Origin: Maribacter sp.
GTDB taxonomy: Bacteria; Bacteroidota; Bacteroidia; Flavobacteriales; Flavobacteriaceae
Length of the DNA stretch: 7,854 bases
Assembly (NCBI GenBank): GCA_018679695.1
Contig: JAHHKH010000004.1
Span: forward strand, 1 to 7,854
Direction: 5' to 3'
Part shown: in pieces, positions 1-6,631 of the stretch
Layout: each line of letters starts with the position of its first letter
How positions within the stretch are numbered: position 1 is the stretch's first letter
Program-made: the position numbers and the translations under genes
Notes under the pieces: generated by a model
The model's input: the letters and a program-made list of their open reading frames with translations, nothing else
Told to the model about the DNA's origin: nothing
Databases searched by the model: none

Positions 1-14
1 GTTTTCTGTCCCAT
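1..14 (-). CDS. rpsC: 30S ribosomal protein S3, first codons only
   Basis: An ATG lies at 14-12 on the minus strand, one base after the rplV stop codon. The visible codons read M-G-Q-K followed by two bases, matching the MGQKTNP-type start of bacterial S3. S3 is the expected gene after rplV in the S10 operon. In the family it forms part of the mRNA entry tunnel of the 30S subunit. Only four full codons are in the window, so the call rests on this short start, the position in the operon and the tight TAG-A-ATG spacing, which suggests translation coupled to rplV. No Shine-Dalgarno sequence is visible upstream. Confidence 0.85.
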
Positions 15-15
15 T

Positions 16-423
16 CTAGCTCGCTATATTATTGTTTGATCCCAATACCAATGTAACATGGTTTGAACGTTTTCTTATTCTATGTGCCCTACCTTGCGGT
101 GCCGGGCGCAATCTTTTCAGCATACTTGCACTGTCAACCCTTATTTCTTTTACGATCAACTCGGCATCCTCCAAATTCGCATCCTCGTTTTTGGCTTGCC
201 AGTTTGCCAATGCGGACAATAGCAATTTCTCCAATCTTCGAGAAGCCTCTTTCGAATTGAATCTTAAAATCGCCAAAGCTTTCTCAACTTCTACACCTCG
301 AATTAAATCTGCAACTAATCGCATCTTTCTGGGAGATGTAGGGCAGTTGTTCAATTTGGCAAAGGCCAATTGTTGTTTTTCAGCCTTTATTCTTTCGGCC
401 ATTTGTCTTTTTCGAACTCCCAT
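16..423 (-). CDS. rplV: 50S ribosomal protein L22
   Basis: This 135-residue protein is L22, a 50S protein that binds 23S rRNA and lines the peptide exit tunnel with its extended hairpin. The family core starts near residue 25 with a segment containing SPRKMRLVADLIRG. The long beta-hairpin and its anchor lie at about residues 95-127 and include MLKRLRPAPQGRAHRIRKRS and HVTLVL. It is longer than the roughly 110-residue E. coli protein because of a basic N-terminal extension (MGVRKRQMAERIKAEKQQ) and a short C-terminal tail; I know this longer form from flavobacteria. The start at 423 is three bases after the rpsS stop, and rpsC follows after one base. An internal Met at residue 8 is a possible but less likely start. 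The stop is TAG. Confidence 0.97.
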   Translation of the reverse strand: MGVRKRQMAERIKAEKQQLAFAKLNNCPTSPRKMRLVADLIRGVEVEKALAILRFNSKEASRRLEKLLLSALANWQAKNEDANLEDAELIVKEIRVDSASMLKRLRPAPQGRAHRIRKRSNHVTLVLGSNNNIAS

Positions 424-426
424 AGC

Positions 427-705
427 TTACTTTTTACCCTTATTCTTAGCTCCCGCATGACCCCTAAAAGATCTTGTGGGAGAAAATTCCCCTAGTTTAT
501 GACCTACCATATTTTCAGTAATATAAACCGGTACAAATTGCCTACCGTTATGCACGGCAATCGTTAAACCAACAAAATCTGGTGTTATCATAGATGCTCT
601 TGACCAAGTCTTGATTACGCTTTTCTTTCCAGATGAAGCGTTTTGTTGGATTTTCCTATCCAAGCTATGATGAACGTAAGGTCCTTTTTTTAATGAACGT
701 GCCAT
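427..705 (-). CDS. rpsS: 30S ribosomal protein S19
   Basis: S19 is a small head protein of the 30S subunit that pairs with S13 near the A-site tRNA. The 92-residue length is standard. The start MARSLKKGPYV and the later segments GHKLGEFSPTR and FRGHAGAK are family hallmarks, and the lysine-rich C-terminus is also typical. The gene lies between rplB (12-nt spacer) and rplV (3-nt spacer), its usual place in the S10 operon. The spacer before its ATG is almost pure A with single G residues and has no Shine-Dalgarno sequence. I see no truncation or unusual residue. Confidence 0.98.
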   Translation of the reverse strand: MARSLKKGPYVHHSLDRKIQQNASSGKKSVIKTWSRASMITPDFVGLTIAVHNGRQFVPVYITENMVGHKLGEFSPTRSFRGHAGAKNKGKK

Positions 706-717
706 TTCTTTTTCTTT

Positions 718-1542
718 TTATTTCTTTCTACGTTCCAATATATATCTGTTCGTGCTCTTAGTCTTAGAACGGGTTCTGTAACCTTTTGCAGGAATACCGT
801 TTTTAGATCTTGGGTGACCTCCGGAAGCCTTTCCTTCACCACCGCCCATTGGGTGATCCACTGGATTCATCGCTACCGGTCTTGTTCTTGGCCTTCTACC
901 CAACCATCTACTTCTACCTGCTTTACCAGATACCAATAATTGATGATCTGAGTTCGAAACCGCACCAATAGTTGCTAAACAACTAGAAAGTATAAGTCTT
1001 GTCTCACCAGAGGGCAATTTTACGGTAACATATTTACCTTCCTTTGCCATTAATTGAGCAAAAGTACCTGCGCTTCTCGCCATTACGGCCCCTTGTCCAG
1101 GTCTTAGTTCTATACATGAAATAATAGTCCCTAATGGAATATCACTCAACGGGATTGCATTTCCTATTTCAGGAGCAGCAGAAGATCCAGCAGATACTGT
1201 CTGCCCTACCTGTAATCCATTTTGTGCTATTACATAGCGCTTTTCACCATCGGCATATTCCAGCAAGGCGATAAAAGCTGTTCTATTGGGATCGTACTGA
1301 ATTGATCTTACCGTTGCGGCAACATCCTGCTTATCTCTTTTAAAATCAATAATCCGATACCTTCTTTTGTGACCACCGCCTCTATGACGAATAGTCATTT
1401 TTCCTTGACTGTTTCTACCTCCCGACTTTTTTAACGGAGCAAGCAAGCTTTTCTCCGGCTTATCAGCAGTAATGGCGTCAAACCCATTTACTACTCTAAA
1501 ACGCTGTCCAGGAGTGATTGGTTTTAATTTTCTAACTGACAT
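718..1542 (-). CDS. rplB: 50S ribosomal protein L2
   Basis: L2 is a primary 23S rRNA-binding protein needed for subunit association and for assembly of the peptidyl-transferase centre. The 274-residue length matches the family (273 in E. coli). The N-terminal RNA-binding OB-like part includes GKMTIRHRGGGHKRRYR at about 47-63. The central SH3-like domain runs to about residue 200. The C-terminal signature MNPVDHPMGGGEGKASGGHP spans 225-244 and contains His230, equivalent to the functionally important His229 of E. coli. It lies 9 nt after rplW and 12 nt before rpsS. The leader just before the ATG is A-rich (AAGACAAAA) without a Shine-Dalgarno sequence. Confidence 0.98.
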   Translation of the reverse strand: MSVRKLKPITPGQRFRVVNGFDAITADKPEKSLLAPLKKSGGRNSQGKMTIRHRGGGHKRRYRIIDFKRDKQDVAATVRSIQYDPNRTAFIALLEYADGEKRYVIAQNGLQVGQTVSAGSSAAPEIGNAIPLSDIPLGTIISCIELRPGQGAVMARSAGTFAQLMAKEGKYVTVKLPSGETRLILSSCLATIGAVSNSDHQLLVSGKAGRSRWLGRRPRTRPVAMNPVDHPMGGGEGKASGGHPRSKNGIPAKGYRTRSKTKSTNRYILERRKK

Positions 1543-1551
1543 TTTTTGTCT

Positions 1552-1842
1552 TTATAGATTACTGTAAAAATCAATTATATCACCTTCAGCAACATCGACA
1601 ATGGCCTTTTTGATGGCATTCGTCTTACCGTGCTGGATTCCGGTTTTGGTATATCGTGATTTCCTGGTAGGACCATAGTTCATGGTCCTGACTTTTTTCA
1701 CGGAAACACCATAAGCTGCCTCAACGGCATCCTTAATCTGAATTTTGTTCGCCTTGGGATCCACAACAAAACCATAACGATTGTGTAACTCGCTATCAGC
1801 AGTCATTTTTTCCGTAATAATTGGCTTTATCAACACACTCAT
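1552..1842 (-). CDS. rplW: 50S ribosomal protein L23
   Basis: L23 sits at the exit of the peptide tunnel, where trigger factor and SRP dock in bacteria. The 96-residue protein shows the family layout. It has the N-terminal LIKPIITEKM motif, a segment rich in basic residues that contacts rRNA (VRTMNYGPTRKSRY, about 52-65), and a C-terminal strand IIDFYSNL. Bacterial L23 is usually 95-100 residues, so it appears complete. It lies 7 nt after the rplD stop and 9 nt before rplB. The sequence before the ATG contains AGGA about six bases upstream, overlapping the rplD stop codon. It is one of only two starts in the operon with a purine-rich Shine-Dalgarno-like match. Confidence 0.96.
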   Translation of the reverse strand: MSVLIKPIITEKMTADSELHNRYGFVVDPKANKIQIKDAVEAAYGVSVKKVRTMNYGPTRKSRYTKTGIQHGKTNAIKKAIVDVAEGDIIDFYSNL

Positions 1843-1849
1843 GGTTTTC

Positions 1850-2479
1850 CTATTTAGTTAAGTTCAATTCAATTCCTTCCAATGAACCTTCAAGCAACAC
1901 GATATTGTTCGCGTTCAATATTTTGTAAGTGCTTAATTCTGTGTTAGTTACAACTTCAGAACGCTCCAAATTACGCGAAGACAAATATACACCATTATTT
2001 GAATCGCCCAACACAAACAAAGATTTTTTGTTTTCCAGTCCTAAAGACTTTAAAACCTGAACAAAATCCTTGGTTTTTGGCGATTCAAAATTAAAGTCCT
2101 CAACAACCATGACAGCTTTCTCTTTTGACTTGATGCTAAGGGCTGATTTTCTTGCCAAACGCTTAACATTTTTATTCAATTTTTGGCTATAATCCTTTGG
2201 TCTTGGACCGAATATACGTCCACCTCCTCTAAAAATAGGGGATTTGATACTACCAGCTCTTGCCGTACCTGTACCTTTTTGCTTTTTTATCTTTCGGGTA
2301 CTACCAACTATCTCACCTCTTTCCTTGGTTTTGTGGGTACCTTGCCTTTGATGTGCTAAATATTGTTTGACATCCAAGTAAATTGCATGATTATTCGGCT
2401 CAATCGCGTAAACACTATCAGAAAGGTCTACCTTTCTTCCTGTTTCTTTTCCTTTAATATCTAAAACTGATACCTTCAT
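1850..2479 (-). CDS. rplD: 50S ribosomal protein L4
   Basis: L4 binds 23S rRNA and reaches into the exit tunnel; in E. coli it also represses the S10 operon by binding its mRNA leader. I start it at the ATG at 2479-2477, giving 209 residues beginning MKVSVLDIKGKETGRKVDLS, as is usual in flavobacteria. The frame stays open to a GTG three codons upstream (2488), but ATG fits the family better. The tunnel loop lies at about residues 56-100 and includes KKQKGTGTARAGSIKSPIF and GGGRIFGPRPKDY. The C-terminal half has the family's alpha/beta fold, with LFVLGDSNNGVYLSSRNL at 154-171. The ATG overlaps the rplC stop by one base (TAATG), suggesting coupled translation. The stop is TAG. Confidence 0.97.
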   Translation of the reverse strand: MKVSVLDIKGKETGRKVDLSDSVYAIEPNNHAIYLDVKQYLAHQRQGTHKTKERGEIVGSTRKIKKQKGTGTARAGSIKSPIFRGGGRIFGPRPKDYSQKLNKNVKRLARKSALSIKSKEKAVMVVEDFNFESPKTKDFVQVLKSLGLENKKSLFVLGDSNNGVYLSSRNLERSEVVTNTELSTYKILNANNIVLLEGSLEGIELNLTK

Positions 2480-3102
2480 TACTGCCACCTTTTTATGGTT
2501 ACATAAGCATTCTTATGACCAGGAACACAACCTTTGACTACCAAAAGATTTTTCTCTGGAACTATCTTTAAAACCCTAAGGTTTTGAATTGTAACTTGCT
2601 CACCGCCCATTCTACCTGCCATTTTCATTCCTTTGAAAACCCTTGCAGGGTATGAGGCAGCGCCAATGGAACCAGGCGCCCTAAGTCTGTTGTGTTGACC
2701 GTGTGTAGCCTGACCAACTCCAGCAAATCCGTGTCTTTTTACAACCCCTTGGAAACCTTTACCTTTTGATGTTCCTATAACATCAACAAATTCTCCTTCA
2801 ACAAATACATCGACACCCACAGTGTCTCCTAATTTGTAATCACCTTCAAAACCTTGAAACTCAACGACTCTTTTCTTGGGAGAAGTACCTGCTTTTTTAA
2901 AATGACCCGATTCGGCCTTGTTAGCACGTTTTTCTGCCTTGTCATCGAAACCAAGTTGAAGGGCGTTATACCCGTCTACCTCTTCGGTTCTGACTTGGGT
3001 AACTACGCATGGACCTGCCTCTAAGACCGTACAGGGAACATTCTTCCCGTTCTCGTCAAAAATGCTGGTCATACCTACTTTTTTACCTATTAACCCAGAC
3101 AT
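2479..3102 (-). CDS. rplC: 50S ribosomal protein L3
   Basis: L3 is an early-assembling 50S protein whose central loop reaches close to the peptidyl-transferase centre. The 207-residue protein starts MSGLIGKKVGMTSIF, a clear family start. The rest shows the conserved blocks GTSKGKGFQGVVKRHGF (about 110-126), GPGS-like RAPGSIGAASYPARVFKG (141-158), MKMAGRMG (159-166) and the C-terminal NLLVVKGCVPG (185-195). In E. coli a Gln in the SIGQNQTP segment is methylated by PrmB; here the aligned segment is SIGAASYP and has no Gln. The gene follows rpsJ after an unusually long 154-nt gap, and its stop overlaps the rplD start by one base. The A/T-only leader has no Shine-Dalgarno sequence. Confidence 0.98.
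   Translation of the reverse strand: MSGLIGKKVGMTSIFDENGKNVPCTVLEAGPCVVTQVRTEEVDGYNALQLGFDDKAEKRANKAESGHFKKAGTSPKKRVVEFQGFEGDYKLGDTVGVDVFVEGEFVDVIGTSKGKGFQGVVKRHGFAGVGQATHGQHNRLRAPGSIGAASYPARVFKGMKMAGRMGGEQVTIQNLRVLKIVPEKNLLVVKGCVPGHKNAYVTIKRWQ
2485..2491 (-). promoter_or_regulatory. Shine-Dalgarno-like site that supports the ATG start of rplD
   Basis: On the minus strand the last codons of rplC contain AAGGTGG, one mismatch from the AAGGAGG consensus, five bases before the ATG at 2479-2477. The spacing favours this ATG over the GTG at 2488-2486, which lies inside the motif itself. The bases also encode Arg-Trp at the end of L3, so coding constraint could explain them. Confidence 0.45.
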
Positions 3103-3144
3103 AAATTATTATTTATTAATTAATCTTCTATTAAACTTCTTTAC

Positions 3145-3176
3145 AAAAAAACAGGGCCAAAAACAATTCAACCCTG
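3145..3176 (-). terminator. Terminator- or attenuator-like hairpin between rpsJ and rplC
   Basis: Read on the minus strand, 3176-3152 gives CAGGGTTGAA, loop TTGTT, then TTTGGCCCTG. The arms form a 10-bp stem if three G-U pairs are allowed, with a GC-rich base. It is followed directly by seven T residues (3151-3145). This is the layout of an intrinsic terminator, but it lies 42 nt before the rplC ATG inside an operon of essential genes. It could therefore be a partial terminator or a regulated attenuator. The stem and T-run also read as TTG-N17-TTTTTTTG, one mismatch from a Bacteroidota promoter, so a promoter is an alternative reading. Confidence 0.5.
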
Positions 3177-3227
3177 AATTAATCTTTGTTTCCGTTTTTC
3201 CCTTGCACGCAGCTCAGGACATGTACA

Positions 3228-3250
3228 GGTCATCCCTAATGGGAATGACC
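3228..3250 (-). promoter_or_regulatory. Hairpin just downstream of rpsJ, possible regulatory mRNA structure
   Basis: On the minus strand the sequence reads GGTCATTCCC, loop ATTA, then GGGATGACC. The arms form nine Watson-Crick pairs with one bulged T and a four-base loop. It begins six bases after the rpsJ stop codon and has no T-run after it, so it does not look like a terminator. Its 3' arm overlaps an imperfect palindrome (GACCTGTACATGTC, 3231-3218) that could form a competing fold. Roles as an mRNA-stability element, a processing site or a ribosomal-protein binding site are inferences. Confidence 0.45.
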
Positions 3251-3256
3251 ATCAAC

Positions 3257-3562
3257 TTACACTTTTATCTCAACCTCAACACCACTTGGAAGCTCCAACT
3301 TCATAAGGGCATCAATGGTCTTGGATGATGAACTATAAATGTCCAACAATCTTTTGTAGGAACTCAATTGAAATTGTTCCCTGGATTTTTTATTCACGTG
3401 CGGTGATCGCAGCACGGTAAAGATCTTTTTATGTGTAGGCAAAGGGATTGGCCCAGTGACAACAGCGCCAGTAGTCTTTACCGTCTTTACGATTTTCTCA
3501 GCAGATTTATCTACTAAATTATGATCGTATGATTTTAGTTTTATTCTGATTTTTTGACTCAT
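3257..3562 (-). CDS. rpsJ: 30S ribosomal protein S10 (NusE)
   Basis: S10 is a 30S head protein and, as NusE, a partner of NusB and NusG in transcription antitermination. The 101-residue protein carries the family features: MSQKIRIKLKSYDHNLVDKS at the start, GPIPLPT at 38-43, and the 16S-contacting loop TVLRSPHVNKKSREQF at 49-64. Val56 aligns with E. coli Val57, where tetracycline or tigecycline resistance changes arise, and is wild type here. In many bacteria rpsJ opens the S10 operon; here it follows fusA after 10 nt, joining the str and S10 groups. The long structured gap to rplC comes after it. The leader (ATTTTAGAAA) has no Shine-Dalgarno sequence. Confidence 0.98.
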   Translation of the reverse strand: MSQKIRIKLKSYDHNLVDKSAEKIVKTVKTTGAVVTGPIPLPTHKKIFTVLRSPHVNKKSREQFQLSSYKRLLDIYSSSSKTIDALMKLELPSGVEVEIKV

Positions 3563-3572
3563 TTTCTAAAAT

Positions 3573-5705
3573 TTAAGCGGTTACCCCTTTTGCTGCTTTA
3601 ATTACTTCTTCTGCAATATTCGATGGTGTCTCGGCATAACGCGAGAACTCCATGGTTGAAGTTGCCCTACCCGATGACAATGTCCTTAATGATGTAACAT
3701 AACCGAACATTTCCGATAAGGGTACTTCGCCCTTGATTACCTTCGATCCAGCCCTATCGCTCATATCCGAGATTGTACCTCTTCTGCGGTTAAGGTCCCC
3801 TACAATATCACCCATGTTTTCCTCTGGAGTAAGTACCTCTATCTTCATAATCGGTTCCATAATAACAGCACCGGCAGCTTTACCAGCAGCTTTATATCCC
3901 ATTTTGGCCGCCAATTCGAAAGACAGGGCATCAGAATCCACAGGGTGGAATGACCCATCCTTAAGTACAACTTTCATTGTATCCATTTCATAACCTGCCA
4001 AGGGACCATTTTTCATTGCTGCAGTGAATCCTTTTTGAACAGATGGAATGAATTCCTTAGGAATACGACCGCCTTTTATTTCATCTACAAATTGTAATCC
4101 AGTTCCTTCGAAATCGTTATCAACAGGTCCCATTTCAAAGACAATGTCGCCGAATTTTCCTCTACCACCAGACTGTTTCTTATAGGTTTCCCTATGGGAA
4201 GCTAATTTTGTCAACGCTTCTTTGTATTCAACTTGCGGTTCTCCCTGGTTTACATCAACCTTGAATTCCCTTCTTAAACGATCAACAATAATATCCAAGT
4301 GAAGTTCTCCCATTCCAGATATAATGGTCTGGCCCGAAGCTTCGTCTGTCTTTACCTGGAACGTGGGATCCTCTTCAGCCAGTTTGGCCAATGCCATCCC
4401 AAGTTTATCCACATCCGCTTTGGTCTTTGGCTCAACTGCTATACCAATCACCGGATCAGGAAAATCCATACTCTCCAATATGATCGGGTGTTTTTCAGAT
4501 GATAGGGTATCTCCGGTCTTAATATCCTTGAACCCTACAGCCGCACCGATATCACCAGCTTCTATATGATTAATGGCATTTTGCTTATTGGCATGCATTT
4601 GATAAATCCTTGAAATCCGTTCCTTATTTCCTGAACGATTGTTCAAAACATAGGATCCGGCATCCAACCTACCCGAATAAGCCCTAAAGAAGGCCAAGCG
4701 ACCAACAAATGGGTCGGTAGCAATCTTGAAAGCCAAAGCGGAGAAAGGTTCTTTTACATCTGGTTTCCTGGAAATAGCACTCTCTGTATCTGGGTCAGTA
4801 CCAACAATAGCCTCTTTATCCAAAGGAGAAGGTAGATAACGACATACAGCATCCAACAAGAATTGAACACCTTTATTCTTAAATGAGGAACCACATATCA
4901 TTGGTATGATACTCATGTCCATAACAGCAGCTCTAAGAGCGGCATGTACTTCATCCTCAGTAATGGAATCTTCATCCTCGAAGAATTTTTCCATTAAATT
5001 TTCATCATATTCGGCTACTGCTTCGATTAAGGCAGCACGATACTCACGTACCTCATCTTTCATTTCCTCAGGAATATCAACAATATCAAAAGTTGCACCC
5101 ATATTATGATCGTGCCAAATAATCGCTCTATTCTTGACTAAATCGACTACACCTTTAAAATCAGCTTCTTCCCCTAAAGGTAAAACAATAGGGACCGCAT
5201 TGGATTTCAACATATCCTTCACTTGGTTACAAACCATAAGGAAATTTGATCCCTGTCTATCCATTTTATTCACAAAGCCCATACGTGGAACTTTATAATT
5301 ATCGGCCAATCTCCAGTTAGTTTCTGATTGGGGCTCAACACCATCAACCGCACTAAAAAGGAATACCAAACCATCCAACACCCTTAGGGACCGATTTACT
5401 TCCACGGTAAAATCAACGTGACCGGGAGTATCGATAATATTAAAATGGTAAGGTTTCGATTCATCGGTAACCTGACCATTTTTCATAGGGAAGTTCCATG
5501 TACATGTGGTAGCAGCCGAAGTAATGGTAATGCCTCGTTCTTGTTCCTGCTCCATCCAGTCCATAGTCGCGGCACCGTCATGTACCTCACCAATTTTATG
5601 ACTAACCCCTGTATAATAAAGAATACGCTCGGTAGTGGTGGTTTTGCCGGCATCAATATGTGCGGCAATACCTATATTCCTTGTAAATTTTAAATCTCTA
5701 GCCAT
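3573..5705 (-). CDS. fusA: Elongation factor G
   Basis: EF-G is the cytoplasmic GTPase that drives tRNA-mRNA translocation and, with RRF, ribosome recycling. The 710-residue length is normal. The G domain shows the P-loop AHIDAGKT (15-22), the switch I segment RGITITSAAT (57-66), DTPGH with the catalytic-type His96 (92-96) and NKMD (146-149). The G5-like CGSSFKNKG is at 271-279. Domain II follows from about residue 315 and domain III contains SGMGELHLDII (463-473). Domain IV has SGGRGKFGD (512-520) and the tip loop DGSFHPVDSDALSF (583-596). Domain V ends near 690. All GTPase motifs are intact, so this is the canonical factor rather than a degenerate paralogue. It follows rpsG by 6 nt and precedes rpsJ by 10 nt; tuf is not next to it. 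Confidence 0.99.
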   Translation of the reverse strand: MARDLKFTRNIGIAAHIDAGKTTTTERILYYTGVSHKIGEVHDGAATMDWMEQEQERGITITSAATTCTWNFPMKNGQVTDESKPYHFNIIDTPGHVDFTVEVNRSLRVLDGLVFLFSAVDGVEPQSETNWRLADNYKVPRMGFVNKMDRQGSNFLMVCNQVKDMLKSNAVPIVLPLGEEADFKGVVDLVKNRAIIWHDHNMGATFDIVDIPEEMKDEVREYRAALIEAVAEYDENLMEKFFEDEDSITEDEVHAALRAAVMDMSIIPMICGSSFKNKGVQFLLDAVCRYLPSPLDKEAIVGTDPDTESAISRKPDVKEPFSALAFKIATDPFVGRLAFFRAYSGRLDAGSYVLNNRSGNKERISRIYQMHANKQNAINHIEAGDIGAAVGFKDIKTGDTLSSEKHPIILESMDFPDPVIGIAVEPKTKADVDKLGMALAKLAEEDPTFQVKTDEASGQTIISGMGELHLDIIVDRLRREFKVDVNQGEPQVEYKEALTKLASHRETYKKQSGGRGKFGDIVFEMGPVDNDFEGTGLQFVDEIKGGRIPKEFIPSVQKGFTAAMKNGPLAGYEMDTMKVVLKDGSFHPVDSDALSFELAAKMGYKAAGKAAGAVIMEPIMKIEVLTPEENMGDIVGDLNRRRGTISDMSDRAGSKVIKGEVPLSEMFGYVTSLRTLSSGRATSTMEFSRYAETPSNIAEEVIKAAKGVTA

Positions 5706-5711
5706 TTCTTG

Positions 5712-6188
5712 TTAAAATCTAAAGTGGGAGAATGCCTTGTTAGCTTCAGCCATTTTATGGGTATCTACTCTTTTCTTAACTGCTGCACCTTCTTCTTTGG
5801 AAGCGGCCAAGATCTCTGCAGCCAATTTTTGTGACATCCCTTTTTCATTTCGCTTTCGAGCAAAACTTATGAGCCACTTCATAGCTGTTGATATCTTACG
5901 GTCCGGTCTAATTTGCATCGGAATCTGAAAGGTTGCCCCTCCGACCCTTCTACTTCTAACCTCAACATGCGGCATAACATTGGAAAGGGCATCTTTCCAC
6001 AATTCAAGCGCCGATTTTTCCTCATCGGTTTTCTTTTCCTCAACAATATCTATTGCATCGTAGAATACACCGAATGCAACAGATTTTTTACCGTCCCACA
6101 TCATCATATTCACAAAACGAGTCACCAACTGGTCGTTAAACCTTGGATCTGGTAAAATTGGTCTTTTCTTTGCCTGTCTTTTTCTCAT
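5712..6188 (-). CDS. rpsG: 30S ribosomal protein S7
   Basis: S7 nucleates assembly of the 30S head and lies near the E-site tRNA; in E. coli it also represses its own operon. The 158-residue protein begins MRKRQAKKRPILPDP, a Bacteroidota-like form of the family start. It carries the conserved beta-hairpin region VEVRSRRVGGATFQIPMQIRP at about 75-95. Next comes the segment AMKWLISFARKR, and the C-terminal helix with KKRVDTHKMAEANKAF ends in SHFRF. It lies 24 nt after rpsL and 6 nt before fusA. The sequence before the ATG (AAAAGACAGTA) has no good Shine-Dalgarno match. In E. coli the rpsL-rpsG spacer is a long S7 target; here it is too short to hold the same element. Confidence 0.98.
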   Translation of the reverse strand: MRKRQAKKRPILPDPRFNDQLVTRFVNMMMWDGKKSVAFGVFYDAIDIVEEKKTDEEKSALELWKDALSNVMPHVEVRSRRVGGATFQIPMQIRPDRKISTAMKWLISFARKRNEKGMSQKLAAEILAASKEEGAAVKKRVDTHKMAEANKAFSHFRF

Positions 6189-6212
6189 TACTGTCTTTTA
6201 AAAAAGTTCGTG

Positions 6213-6587
6213 TTACTTCTTGGGTCGTTTTGCACCATACTTTGATCTACGTTGGGTTCTACCTGCAACACCTGCTGTGTCCAAGGCACCTCTTACTATA
6301 TGATATCTAACTCCTGGCAAATCCTTAACTCTACCGCCCCTTACCAATACTATCGAGTGCTCTTGTAAATTGTGACCCTCTCCCGGAATGTAGGCATTCA
6401 CTTCCTTTCCATTGGTTAACCTCACCCGTGCAACTTTTCGCATTGCGGAATTTGGTTTCTTAGGAGTTGTGGTATATACCCTCGTACATACCCCCCTCCT
6501 TTGAGGGCACGAATCCAAAGCAGCCGATTTACTCTTCTTGGTAATCGTGGCCCTTCCTTTTCGTACTAATTGTGAAATTGTTGGCAT
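6213..6587 (-). CDS. rpsL: 30S ribosomal protein S12
   Basis: S12 sits at the decoding centre and controls translational accuracy. The 124-residue length matches the family. The start is MPTISQLVRKGR, and the conserved loops CTRVYTTTPKKPNSAMRK (34-51) and RGGRVKDLPGVRYH (83-96) are intact. Lys43 and Lys88, counted with Met1, are the residues usually changed in streptomycin resistance and are wild type. Asp89 is the residue that RimO methylthiolates in E. coli; whether that happens here is unknown. This is the first gene of the operon. A consensus promoter lies 45 nt upstream, and the AT-rich leader directly before the ATG has no Shine-Dalgarno sequence. Confidence 0.99.
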   Translation of the reverse strand: MPTISQLVRKGRATITKKSKSAALDSCPQRRGVCTRVYTTTPKKPNSAMRKVARVRLTNGKEVNAYIPGEGHNLQEHSIVLVRGGRVKDLPGVRYHIVRGALDTAGVAGRTQRRSKYGAKRPKK

Positions 6588-6631
6588 ACTATATATATGT
6601 ATAAAAATTGTACCCCCTGTTTAAGGGCTGG

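Noticed and set aside
32..460. 142-codon open frame on the plus strand
   Set aside because: It is antisense to rplV and the end of rpsS, both certain genes; the Cys/Phe/Ser-rich product looks like a translation of the complementary strand.
2486..2488. GTG as the start codon of rplD, giving 212 residues
   Set aside because: The ATG three codons later matches the usual start of flavobacterial L4, overlaps the rplC stop as TAATG, and is correctly spaced from the SD-like AAGGTGG, which would contain the GTG itself.
3062..3328. 88-codon plus-strand frame spanning the rpsJ-rplC gap
   Set aside because: Its ends are antisense to rplC and rpsJ and the middle is the structured gap. The predicted peptide is low in complexity and no initiation signal is visible.
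6213..6587. Possible streptomycin-resistance changes in S12
   Set aside because: Lys43, Lys88 and the surrounding loops are wild type.
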